NCBI GenBank assembly: GCA_022797295.1
Contig: JAAWKH010000009.1
Span: 1-63,715 of the forward strand
DNA: 63,715 nucleotides
Source of the DNA: Peptococcaceae bacterium
Lineage (GTDB): Bacteria; Bacillota; Dehalobacteriia; UBA4068; UBA4997
Direction of reading: 5' to 3'
Program-made: the position numbers and the translations under genes
Part shown: positions 35,699 through 43,387 of the stretch, piece by piece
Position numbering within the stretch: position 1 is the stretch's first letter
Layout of the letters: the number at the start of each line of letters is the position of its first letter
The notes under the pieces: model-generated
The model's database searches: none
Told to the model about the DNA's origin: nothing
The model's input: only the letters and a program-made list of their open reading frames with translations

Positions 35699-36520
35699 AT
35701 GAAGAAGAAAAAAAGCGGTGGTGGCGGCGCCAACTGGATGGACACCTACGGCGATATGGTGACGCTTTTGCTGTGCTTTTTTGTGTTGCTTTATTCCATA
35801 TCCGTTATTGACGAGGTTAAATGGCTGGCCTTGGTGAAAAGCTTTAACCCGGACGCTGTTGACAACCCGACGGAAATTCCTTTAGGAACCGAGGGCCCAG
35901 TGGCCGACCCAACCCAAGGCGCGGGCCTGAAGCCTGGCGCAATGCCGGAGGCCGTTAGCCAGGAGGAAATTGACGGCGCTATGGATATGCTCTATGAGAA
36001 GCTGAAAGAATATTCTGAACAGAGTGATTCCGCCCAAAGCATTGAAACCATTCAGGGCGATGGCTATGTGTTTATCTCCCTGGAAAACGCAGTGATTTTT
36101 GACGGCAACAGCTACAACCTGCGCAAAGAGGGCGAAAAAGTGCTGGGTGATGTTGCGACAATTTTCACCGAAGTTGCCAAGTATATTGATGAAATTCGTA
36201 TTTTAGGACACACGGCCCAAGCTAGCCCCAGCCGGCCTAACTATCCTCTGGAGGATCGCATGCTTTCCTCTAATCGGGCGGCTATGGCCACCTACTATAT
36301 TCAGGAGAATAGTGAAATTGACCCGGCCCGCATAATCAGCGTGGGTTATGGTCAGCACCGGCCTGTTGCTCCCAATGATAATGAAGCCAACCGCAGCCAC
36401 AACCGACGGGTGGAAATTATCATCACCGGCCGCAATGTGCTGGATGATTTGAGCGATAGTATCAAGCGCTATGAAGCGTTGCGCACTGGCGAGGGTAGCG
36501 CGCCAACGGACTCTCTTTAA
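35699..36520 (+). CDS. motB: Flagellar stator protein MotB
   Basis: Peptidoglycan-anchored stator subunit, about 273 residues. The basic N-terminus KKKKSGGGG is followed by NWMDTYGDMVTLLLCFFVLL, where the Asp near residue 17-20 is the ion-binding residue of the family. A linker leads to an OmpA-like domain with RILGHTAQASPSR and ANRSHNRRVEIIITGRN. The ATG at 35699 is 9 bases after GAGGTG; a GTG at 35687 is an alternative start. Confidence 0.93.
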   Translation: MKKKKSGGGGANWMDTYGDMVTLLLCFFVLLYSISVIDEVKWLALVKSFNPDAVDNPTEIPLGTEGPVADPTQGAGLKPGAMPEAVSQEEIDGAMDMLYEKLKEYSEQSDSAQSIETIQGDGYVFISLENAVIFDGNSYNLRKEGEKVLGDVATIFTEVAKYIDEIRILGHTAQASPSRPNYPLEDRMLSSNRAAMATYYIQENSEIDPARIISVGYGQHRPVAPNDNEANRSHNRRVEIIITGRNVLDDLSDSIKRYEALRTGEGSAPTDSL

Positions 36521-36539
36521 CCTAAGCGAGGTGGTTTGA

Positions 36540-37619
36540 GTGGCAGGCGAAGCCAAAACAGAAAAAGCGACGCCTAAAAAACGACGCGACGAACGAAAAA
36601 AAGGCCACGTTTTTCTTAGTAAAGACGCGATTGCCGTGGCCAGTCTGTTCAGCAGCGCCTTGGTGATAAGGCTGATGTTTGCGCTGATTGTGGCGGCCAT
36701 TTACGGCGCCTTTCGCTTCAGCTTGCAATGTGTAGCTCAAGCGCCTACCATCGCCAACCCGGAGGATTATTTAATCCGCCCGGCGTTTATGGAGCTGCTG
36801 GTCACGTTGCTGAAATGCGCCGGCCCGCTGCTGATTGTTACGGTGATGGTAACGGTAATCGCCACCTTTGCCCAAACTAAAATGCTGGTTTCTGCTGAGT
36901 TGATTAAACCAAAGTTTAATCGTATCAGCCCTTTGCAGGGCTTTAAGCGATTGTTTTCCCTGCGCAGCCTGGTGGACGCCGCCAAAGGTATTCTGAAAAT
37001 CAGCGTGCTTTTGTATCTGATTTACTCCTGCTTGATGGGTATTCTGGAGGAATCTGCCACTTTCCTGTATTTAGATATTAATCAGGCTTGTCAGCACTTC
37101 TTCACGGAAATTTTCTTTATGATGCTCAAGGTGGGCCTAGCCTTTTTGGCGTTGGCCGCCCTGGATTATCTCTACCAATGGTGGGATTATGAGCGGGAAA
37201 TGAAGATGTCCAAGCAGGAAATTAAAGAGGAATACAAACAAATTGAGGGCGACCCACAGATTAAAGGCAAAATTAAGGAAATGCAGCGGCGTATGGCGCA
37301 ATCGCGTATGATGCAGCAGGTGCCGCAGGCCGACGTGGTTATTCGTAACCCGAACCATTTTGCCGTGGCTTTGCGCTACAAGCTGGGGCAGGATAACGCA
37401 CCGATTGTGTTGGCCAAAGGTATGGATGAGCTGGCTTTGCGCATTGTGCGCGTGGCAGAGGAGCACTCCGTCACCGTGATTGAAAATGTGCCGGTGGCCC
37501 GTGCGCTTTATGCCCAAGCAGACCTGAACCGGGAAATTCCCCCGGAGCTTTACACGGCCGTGGCGGAAGTTATGGTTTACATTTACCGTCTGGATGGCCG
37601 CGCCAATCAAATAGCTTAA
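36540..37619 (+). CDS. flhB: Flagellar export switch protein FlhB
   Basis: Membrane component of the export gate that changes substrate specificity through self-cleavage. It is 359 residues with a basic N-terminus (EKATPKKRRDERKKG), four membrane segments, and a cytoplasmic domain with RNPNHFAVALRY. The cleavage motif is NPNH instead of the usual NPTH; the Asn-Pro pair and His needed for autocleavage are kept. The start is a GTG at 36540 after GAGGTGG. It ends the operon at a terminator. FliP, FliQ, FliR and FlhA, its usual partners, are not in this window. Confidence 0.95.
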   Translation: MAGEAKTEKATPKKRRDERKKGHVFLSKDAIAVASLFSSALVIRLMFALIVAAIYGAFRFSLQCVAQAPTIANPEDYLIRPAFMELLVTLLKCAGPLLIVTVMVTVIATFAQTKMLVSAELIKPKFNRISPLQGFKRLFSLRSLVDAAKGILKISVLLYLIYSCLMGILEESATFLYLDINQACQHFFTEIFFMMLKVGLAFLALAALDYLYQWWDYEREMKMSKQEIKEEYKQIEGDPQIKGKIKEMQRRMAQSRMMQQVPQADVVIRNPNHFAVALRYKLGQDNAPIVLAKGMDELALRIVRVAEEHSVTVIENVPVARALYAQADLNREIPPELYTAVAEVMVYIYRLDGRANQIA

Positions 37620-37629
37620 AACTTAAAAC

Positions 37630-37661
37630 AAACCCCTAACTCGTTAGAGTTAGGGGTTTTT
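37630..37661. terminator. Bidirectional terminator between flhB and recR
   Basis: A 13-bp stem (37630-37642 with 37647-37659), GTTA loop and T run. It closes the flagellar operon and the convergent recR unit. Confidence 0.92.
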
Positions 37662-37678
37662 ATGAGTATTCACTATTT

Positions 37679-38290
37679 TTATAATGACAAGCGGCCCTGC
37701 AATGCCCGGCTCAGGGTGGCTTCATCGGTATATTCCAAATCGCCGCCCACAGCCACGCCATAGGCCAACCGGCTGACCTTGATGTTCAGCGGTTTAATCT
37801 GCCGGGCCAGATAGAGCGCAGTGGCTTCGCCCTCCACGCCGGTGTTGCAAGCCATAATAACCTCCTGCACCTGGCTGTTGCTGTCTTGCAGCCTTTGCAA
37901 CAGGCTGGCAATGTTCAAATCATCCGGGCCGATTCCCTCCATCGGGGAAAGCGCGCCGTGCAGCACATGGTACAGGCCGCGAAACTGGCCGGTTTTTTCC
38001 ACCACAATGCAGTCGCCGGGCTGTTCCACCACGCAAAGCAGCTTGGCGTCGCGGGTGGAGTCCTGGCAGACGGGGCAATATTCCTCATCGGTCAGGTTGC
38101 CACAAACGCGGCAGCGGCGCACCTTGCTCCTGGCCTGCTCAATGGCCTGGGCCAGGCCCAGCGCATCCTCCTCGCGGGTTTGCAGCAGGTGCATTGCCAA
38201 GCGTTGGCCGGTTTTGGGGCCAACGCCGGGCAGTTTGGTCAGCGCTTCAATCAGTTGCTGCACTGAGGGCGGGTAGTAATAGGTTGCCAT
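37679..38290 (-). CDS. recR: Recombination mediator RecR
   Basis: Toprim-fold ring protein that works with RecO in loading RecA. It is 203 residues. The helix-hairpin-helix LPGVGPKTGQRLAMHLL is followed by the zinc finger CRVCGNLTDEEYCPVC and the Toprim acidic motif CVVEQPGDCIVVE. It is the last gene of the dnaX-ybaB-recR unit, 6 bases after ybaB, the classical order in bacteria. Confidence 0.97.
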   Translation of the reverse strand: MATYYYPPSVQQLIEALTKLPGVGPKTGQRLAMHLLQTREEDALGLAQAIEQARSKVRRCRVCGNLTDEEYCPVCQDSTRDAKLLCVVEQPGDCIVVEKTGQFRGLYHVLHGALSPMEGIGPDDLNIASLLQRLQDSNSQVQEVIMACNTGVEGEATALYLARQIKPLNIKVSRLAYGVAVGGDLEYTDEATLSRALQGRLSL

Positions 38291-38296
38291 TGCCGC

Positions 38297-38605
38297 TTAA
38301 AAGGGCATTTTCAGCCCACCGGTCACAGAGCCCATACGCTCGCCGGCAATTTCCGAGGCCTTGCTCATTGCGTCATTGATGGCGGCTAAAATCAAGTCCT
38401 GCAACATTTCCACGTCTTCAGGGTCAACCACCTCCGGGGAAATCTCAATGCCGCAAATCTCATTGGCGCAGGTTGCTTTCACCTTAACCACGCCGCCGCC
38501 GGCTGCGCCCTCCACCTCAGTTTGGCGCAGTTCCTCCTGCACGCGGTTCATATCGTTTTGCATTTTCTGGGCTTGGCGCATAATCGCCTGCATGTCCATA
38601 GCCAT
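38297..38605 (-). CDS. YbaB/EbfC nucleoid-associated protein
   Basis: A 102-residue DNA-binding protein, dimeric in relatives. MQAIMRQAQKMQNDMNRVQE and the closing LILAAINDAMSKASEIAGER are family blocks. It sits between dnaX and recR as is usual, 6 bases upstream of recR. It has its own ribosome site (AAGGATG) upstream of ATG 38605. Confidence 0.95.
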   Translation of the reverse strand: MAMDMQAIMRQAQKMQNDMNRVQEELRQTEVEGAAGGGVVKVKATCANEICGIEISPEVVDPEDVEMLQDLILAAINDAMSKASEIAGERMGSVTGGLKMPF

Positions 38606-38668
38606 TTAAATCATCCTTTCTTATTGTATAGGTTTAATTATATTCTGAACCCTAGATAAAGTCAAGCG

Positions 38669-39718
38669 TTAATTGTCGGCTTGCTCCAAATGTGCCGCTT
38701 GCAGCAGGGCCAGCTCCAGCGTCAGCCGCGGTGTGAGAGAAAAGCGCAGCCGTTGGTCGCCGTCCACCAAATCTCGCAGCATTTGCAGGGCCTGATTACG
38801 AGTGAGCAGGGTTTGCTGGCCGCTCATATTCTGCAAAAGCTGCTCTCGCACAAATTCCAACAGCTGTTGCAAAAACAGGCGCATATCCCGGCCCTCGGCG
38901 GATAAAAGCTCCACGCCTTTGATAATCCGCAAGCCGTCGTGGCCGGCCACGGCCTCTGCCATAGCCATTACAAAGCGCTCATCCACAATGCCCAAAACCC
39001 CGGCGATGGTCTGCTGGCTGAGGTTGCCCTCCGAGGCAACCAGGCATTGATCCAGCAAGCTGACCGCATCCCGCAGGCCGCCTTCCGCCCGCCGGGCAAT
39101 CAGGCGCAGGGCCGCGTCGTCCGCCGTGCGGCCCTCCAGCTGCACCAGCTTTTGCAGGTGCTCAAACAGCTGTTGTTGGCCAATGCGGTGAAAATCAAAG
39201 CGTTGGCAACGGGAAAGAATGGTGGTTGGCACCTTGTGCGGCTCAGTGGTGGCCAGCATAAACATCACATGTTCCGGCGGCTCCTCCAGCGTTTTCAGCA
39301 GGGCGTTGAATGCCTCTGTGGTTAGCATATGCACTTCGTCAATGATGTAGACCTTGCGTTTTTCCTGCGCCGGCAGGTATTTCACGCCGTCTCGCAAGTC
39401 GCGCATTTCATTGATACCGCGGTTGCTGGCCGCGTCGATTTCCAAAACGTCCATTGAAGCGCCGCGCGCAATTCGCCGGCAGGCCTCGCACTGGCCGCAG
39501 GGCTCGCCCTCCGGCGTGGGGCTTTGGCAGTTGACGGCGCGGCTCATAATCAGGGCGGCGCTGGTTTTGCCGGTGCCTCTGGGGCCTGTGAAGATATATG
39601 CGTGGGCCACCCGGTGATTTTCCAGTGCGTTCAGCAGCGTTTTGGCCACGTGCTGCTGGCCCACTAAATCGGAAAGGCGGGCCGGGCGATATTTGCGATA
39701 TAATGCCATATATTCCAT
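38669..39718 (-). CDS. dnaX: DNA polymerase III clamp-loader subunit DnaX, gamma-like short form
   Basis: AAA+ ATPase that loads the sliding clamp. Walker A GPRGTGKT is near residue 46, the zinc module is CGQCEACRRIARG preceded by a Cys in AVNCQ, Walker B is VYIIDEVHML, and SRCQRF is sensor 1 region. The protein is only 349 residues and stops just after collar domain III (LTPRLTLELALLQAAHLEQ). The tau-specific C-terminal domains that contact polymerase and helicase are missing. The stop is clean and only 63 bases separate it from ybaB, so no tail is encoded nearby. Confidence 0.93.
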   Translation of the reverse strand: MEYMALYRKYRPARLSDLVGQQHVAKTLLNALENHRVAHAYIFTGPRGTGKTSAALIMSRAVNCQSPTPEGEPCGQCEACRRIARGASMDVLEIDAASNRGINEMRDLRDGVKYLPAQEKRKVYIIDEVHMLTTEAFNALLKTLEEPPEHVMFMLATTEPHKVPTTILSRCQRFDFHRIGQQQLFEHLQKLVQLEGRTADDAALRLIARRAEGGLRDAVSLLDQCLVASEGNLSQQTIAGVLGIVDERFVMAMAEAVAGHDGLRIIKGVELLSAEGRDMRLFLQQLLEFVREQLLQNMSGQQTLLTRNQALQMLRDLVDGDQRLRFSLTPRLTLELALLQAAHLEQADN

Positions 39719-39742
39719 AGCTTTTGCTTCCTTAATCTAATA

Positions 39743-41257
39743 TTAAAATGGCGGCAGGTCAAAATCAAAATCCTCATCTGGCGGCTCCGGGCCAAATGGG
39801 GCAGGCTCAGCGTCGTAGGCGGGCGGTTCGTTGTTGTATTGTGGCTCCGGCCCTGGCGGCAGCGGCGTTTCCGGCGGAAAAGCAGGCTCGCCAAAGCCGG
39901 CCGGGTCCTCATCCACAAAATCCTCCACCATATCCGCAAAACGGGTGTACTGCCGGAAGAACAGCAGTTCATCACTGCCGGTGGGGCCGTTGCGGTTTTT
40001 GGCCACGATAATTTCCACCACCTGCCCGTTGATTTGCGGATTGCCCTCGCCATCCTCATCATCGCCGCCCACATTGCGCTTGTTGTTGATGAAGATAACC
40101 ACGTCGGCGTCCTGTTCAATGGCACCGGATTCACGCAGGTGCGAGAGCATTGGGGCGCTGTCCTTGTTCTGCTCTGAGGTTCTGGCCAGCTGAGAGAGGG
40201 CTAAAACCGGCACCTCCAGCTCCTTGGCCAAAGCTTTGAGGGAGCGGGAAATTTCCGCCACTTCCAGCTGCCGGCTTTCCGTGGGCCGGGCGGAGCGCAT
40301 TAATTGCAAGTAATCCACCACGATTAAATCTAGCCCGTGCTCAGATTTAATGCGGCGGCATTTGGCTCGCATTTCCGGGATACTGATGCCGGATGAATCA
40401 TCAAAGAACAGTTTTTTGTTCTGAAAACGTTTTAGCTGCTCCTTCAACAGGCCTCTTTCCTTTTCATTCAGCATACCGCTGCGCCATTTGCGCTGGTCAA
40501 TGCGGGCAAAGCTGCACAAGGTGCGCTGTGCCAGCTGGCCGCTGGGCATTTCCAGGCTGAATACCACGGCGGAAAGGCCTTTGTCCATCGCGGCGGCGGC
40601 GGCAATGTTCACCGCCATAGAGGTTTTGCCGCAGCCGGGCCGGGCTGCCAGAATAATCAAATCGCCCTTTTGCAGGCCGGAGAGGTACTTGTCCAAATCC
40701 CGAAAGGTGGGCACGCCGGTGATACCGTCATGAGCCTTGAGTTCATCAAGCTTGCTGAACTCCTTTTCCATCACTTCGGCGGCCACTTGCACGCCGGCGC
40801 CCAGGCGTTGCTCGCCAACCTTGTCCACCACGGCGGCGGCGTCGCCCAGCAACTCCAGCGCGTTTTTGTGGCCTTGATAGCCGTCGTCCACCACCTTTTG
40901 GGCTGCCTCAATTAGCTGGCGTTGGGCTGCTTTGTCCGCCACCAGCTTGCTGTAATATTCCGCATTGGCCAGGCTGGGTACTTCGCCGGTTAGGGTGGCC
41001 AGATACTCCAGCCCACCCACCATATCCAACTGGCCTTGTTTGGCGAGGTGTTCCGATACCGCCACTACATCGCAGACATAGCCGGTGCTGTTCAAATCCA
41101 GCATTGCCTGGAAAATGGCCTGGTGTTCCTTTTTGTAAAAATCCCCGGCCCGCACAAATTCCATAGCGCTGAAAATGGCGCTTTCATTCAGCAGGCAAGC
41201 GCCCAGCACGGCTTTTTCAGACGTCAGGCTTTGTGGGGGAACTCTGCCGTTTTTCAA
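39743..41257 (-). CDS. dnaB: Replicative helicase DnaB with proline-rich tail and SSB-like tip
   Basis: Hexameric 5'-3' replicative helicase, 504 residues. The N-terminal domain opens VPPQSLTSEKAVLGACLLNE. The RecA-like domain has Walker A ARPGCGKTS and Walker B LDLIVVDYLQLM, and the core ends near residue 445 with ELLFFRQYTRFADM. The following 59 residues are an unusual Pro/Glu/Asp-rich extension. It ends DEDFDFDLPPF, resembling the acidic SSB C-terminal tip (DDDIPF type). DnaX in the next gene lacks the helicase-binding tau part, so this tail may supply an alternative contact (inference). Confidence 0.95.
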   Translation of the reverse strand: MKNGRVPPQSLTSEKAVLGACLLNESAIFSAMEFVRAGDFYKKEHQAIFQAMLDLNSTGYVCDVVAVSEHLAKQGQLDMVGGLEYLATLTGEVPSLANAEYYSKLVADKAAQRQLIEAAQKVVDDGYQGHKNALELLGDAAAVVDKVGEQRLGAGVQVAAEVMEKEFSKLDELKAHDGITGVPTFRDLDKYLSGLQKGDLIILAARPGCGKTSMAVNIAAAAAMDKGLSAVVFSLEMPSGQLAQRTLCSFARIDQRKWRSGMLNEKERGLLKEQLKRFQNKKLFFDDSSGISIPEMRAKCRRIKSEHGLDLIVVDYLQLMRSARPTESRQLEVAEISRSLKALAKELEVPVLALSQLARTSEQNKDSAPMLSHLRESGAIEQDADVVIFINNKRNVGGDDEDGEGNPQINGQVVEIIVAKNRNGPTGSDELLFFRQYTRFADMVEDFVDEDPAGFGEPAFPPETPLPPGPEPQYNNEPPAYDAEPAPFGPEPPDEDFDFDLPPF

Positions 41258-41280
41258 TGTTGTTTACCTCAAATGAGCGC

Positions 41281-41727
41281 TTAAAGCGCGGTTATGTTCA
41301 GCTTTACTTTCTGGTGCACTTCAGTGTGCAGCTTCAGCAAAGCTTCCGCCTGACCCAGGTTTTTGATAGGCTCTTTGATTTCCACCTTGCGTTTGTCCAG
41401 ATTTTGGCCAACCTGAGCGGAGATAGCCTCGGCCACTTCCTTGTTGGTGACGGAGCCGAACAGGCGGCCGGCCTCGCCGGTTTTCACTTTGATTTCCACC
41501 GTCATATCGGCAATTTTAGCTGCCAGGGCTTTGGCCTCGGCCAGTTCAGCCGCGGCTTTTTCGGCTTGCTTTTTCTTTTGCAGCTCCAAATTTTTTAAGT
41601 TTTGGGGCGTGGCCTCCAAAGCCAGCTTTTTATTCAACAGGAAATTACGGGCGTATCCGTCGGCCACCTCTTTAATATCGCCGGCTTTGCCTTGCGATTT
41701 TACATCCTGTAACAAAATAACTTTCAT
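41281..41727 (-). CDS. rplI: 50S ribosomal protein L9
   Basis: rRNA-binding ribosomal protein, 148 residues, normal length. It begins [20 protein letters not shown], the diagnostic L9 N-terminus, followed by the long connecting helix and the C-terminal domain. It precedes dnaB by 23 bases, a conserved Bacillota pairing. GdpP, commonly encoded between the DUF2232 gene and rplI, is absent here. A promoter lies just upstream at 41754-41781. Confidence 0.97.
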   Translation of the reverse strand: MKVILLQDVKSQGKAGDIKEVADGYARNFLLNKKLALEATPQNLKNLELQKKKQAEKAAAELAEAKALAAKIADMTVEIKVKTGEAGRLFGSVTNKEVAEAISAQVGQNLDKRKVEIKEPIKNLGQAEALLKLHTEVHQKVKLNITAL

Positions 41728-41753
41728 AAAAAATCACTCCTTAGTGTGTTATT

Positions 41754-41781
41754 ATTATATAGTAAGAATTTGTTTTGCAAA
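41754..41781 (-). promoter_or_regulatory. Promoter of rplI-dnaB-dnaX-ybaB-recR
   Basis: Minus-strand TTTGCA (41776-41781) and a perfect TATAAT (41754-41759), 16-base spacing, about 27 bases before the rplI start. The gap to the DUF2232 gene is short, so readthrough from that gene is also possible. Confidence 0.6.
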
Positions 41782-41786
41782 AAATG

Positions 41787-42833
41787 CTAGGATTGTTGTT
41801 GCCTACGGCGCAACAGAACCTTGCGAATATCCCAAACACTGTCGGTAAGGCCCAGAATAAGCAACATTGGGCCGGCGATGCTGAATGCGCCGATGGCCAT
41901 AAACACCAGCAGCCAAATCATCCAGGGCATTTGCCAAAATTCAGCCAGCCAATAGTACATCGCCAGGCCAGCCAACATCATCAACGGCTGGTAAATATAC
42001 ATTATGTTGTTGCAAAGCGCCCGGCACCAATCCAGTTCCGTTTGGTGATAAACCACAAAAGCCAGCAAAGCGGCGATTAAGCCCCACAGGGTGTACCACG
42101 GCAAACGCCATTCCTTAAAGCGGGGCAGGCGGGCCAGCGGATAGCCCAGACGGCGGAAGATGTAGCCGGTGACGGCATAGGAAATGCCGGCCTCCAGCAT
42201 AGCAATGAAAATCATGCTGGACGGCAACATAGAGGTTAAATAATCCTTTAGCCAAACGGTGAATTCCGCGGTAGTCATGTTGCCTTGCAACTGTTGCAAC
42301 TGGCCGCTGTTCTGCATCGTGGCAATATAGAAATCGACAAATTCATCAACCTGACGCAGTAAATCATCAAATTGCAGGCCAGCCAGCCAGGTGGAAAACA
42401 GCAGCATTAAAACCATTGAAATTGCTGCGATAAACACGCCGGTAATCACCGTGGCCCAGGGGTTTAGCTCCTTGCGGGCAGCCCAACCATACCAAAAGCC
42501 TACGCCGCCCATATTTAGCAGCATAAACAGAGCGCTTAGCGGTCCAATGAAAATGGAAAGCAACACCGCGGTAAGCGCAGTGCCAAGCAAACCAAAACCG
42601 GGGCCAAAGCGGCGCACCAGCAGGGCCAGCGGCACTGGCCACAGGAAAAGGGCAATCAGCCAAACCAGCGGCAGATAATTGGCGGAAAGGCCAAAGATAA
42701 CGGCCACCGCCACCAGCATTGCGCCCTCTGCCACCCGGCGGGCCGGGCTGGGGTTTGGGTCAAAAACCGGCCGTGGCGTGGGGCGGCTGGCGTTTGGATT
42801 GTTATTTTGATTTTCTTGTTTCATTTCAAACAA
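41787..42833 (-). CDS. DUF2232 (YybS-like) membrane protein
   Basis: A 348-residue membrane protein with about eight hydrophobic segments. The block GAMLVAVAVIFGLSANYLPL and the overall layout fit DUF2232/YybS, a family with a transporter-like (S-component-like) fold and unknown function. The N-terminal 25 residues are polar and Asn/Pro-rich. Position before rplI-dnaB is as in Bacillus yybS, except that the intervening gdpP is missing. Confidence 0.85.
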   Translation of the reverse strand: MFEMKQENQNNNPNASRPTPRPVFDPNPSPARRVAEGAMLVAVAVIFGLSANYLPLVWLIALFLWPVPLALLVRRFGPGFGLLGTALTAVLLSIFIGPLSALFMLLNMGGVGFWYGWAARKELNPWATVITGVFIAAISMVLMLLFSTWLAGLQFDDLLRQVDEFVDFYIATMQNSGQLQQLQGNMTTAEFTVWLKDYLTSMLPSSMIFIAMLEAGISYAVTGYIFRRLGYPLARLPRFKEWRLPWYTLWGLIAALLAFVVYHQTELDWCRALCNNIMYIYQPLMMLAGLAMYYWLAEFWQMPWMIWLLVFMAIGAFSIAGPMLLILGLTDSVWDIRKVLLRRRQQQS

Positions 42834-42974
42834 TTTTGCACCTCAGAGAAATTAATTTAAGCTATTAAAATATTACCAAATTACTATTAAATTAGTATTA
42901 ATTGTCCGTTAACCCTACTTTATTCTAGCTAAACAGCTTTTTTTCCTGCCGGGCGCAAAAAAATCTTGAAGCGG

Positions 42975-43018
42975 CAAAAACAGCTGCCTGTGGTAGTGAG
43001 CCAGGGCAACTGTTTTTG
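42975..43018 (+). terminator. Orphan terminator-like hairpin
   Basis: The intergenic region 42834-43387 (about 550 bases) separates two divergent genes and starts with featureless AT-rich DNA. Then comes a 9-bp stem CAAAAACAG / CTGTTTTTG (42975-42983, 43010-43018) extended inward by CTGCCTG / CAGGGCA with one bulge. The shape and T run fit an intrinsic terminator, yet no recognised gene ends here. Confidence 0.45.
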
Positions 43019-43032
43019 TCTAAAAGGTTTTA

Positions 43033-43110
43033 ATGAAAGAGATGTTAAAAAATATAAAAAATAAAAGGAAAAGAAATAAAAATGAAGAAATGGATTTATG
43101 TGAAAAGTAA
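43033..43110 (+). CDS. Possible 25-residue lysine-rich peptide
   Basis: A short frame ATG to TAA in the 42834-43387 intergenic region. It encodes a basic peptide that begins MKEMLKNIKNKRKRNK and ends with DLCEK. AAAAGG lies 5 bases before the ATG and a terminator-like hairpin overlaps the stop. The A-rich DNA makes Lys/Asn codons likely by chance, so this could be noise. No family recognised and no clear promoter. Confidence 0.2.
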   Translation: MKEMLKNIKNKRKRNKNEEMDLCEK

Positions 43111-43143
43111 CCGATTAAAAAATTCGATTACTTGTGGTTTTTT
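43105..43143 (+). terminator. Hairpin with T run, candidate terminator
   Basis: A 10-bp stem AAGTAACCGA / TCGATTACTT (43105-43114, 43124-43133) with one G-T pair, followed by GTGG and a T6 run. It follows the candidate 25-codon frame directly. It is the second terminator-like element in an intergenic region that has no assigned upstream plus-strand gene. Confidence 0.45.
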
Positions 43144-43145
43144 GT

Positions 43146-43221
43146 GTGAACGCTTAGCGACCGCAGGAAGTCCAACCGCTGGATGTGAACACATCCATTT
43201 GCCGTCAGGTTAGTCAAATGG
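43146..43221. repeat. Structured intergenic repeat, copy 2
   Basis: Begins GTGAACGCTTAGCGA (43146-43160), identical to the element at 14441 except one base, and contains TGTGAAC (43184-43190) at a similar distance. It holds a perfect hairpin GGATGTG-AA-CACATCC (43181-43196) and a second one CCATTTG / CAAATGG (43195-43201, 43215-43221). No protein is encoded. The rest of this intergenic stretch, up to 43387, is plain AT-rich DNA. Confidence 0.5.
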
Positions 43222-43387
43222 AAACCTTATGTATTTATTATAAATGGCTTTTCTAAATTTTAGCTGGAGATAATTTGAACTTTAGCTGAATTTTTGGAAT
43301 ATTTTAGTAGGTTGGTAAATTTGGGACTATACATTTGCTTGATTTTCCTGTAAAATAGAGGCAGTGCAATTTAAGGAGGGAGTTTTT

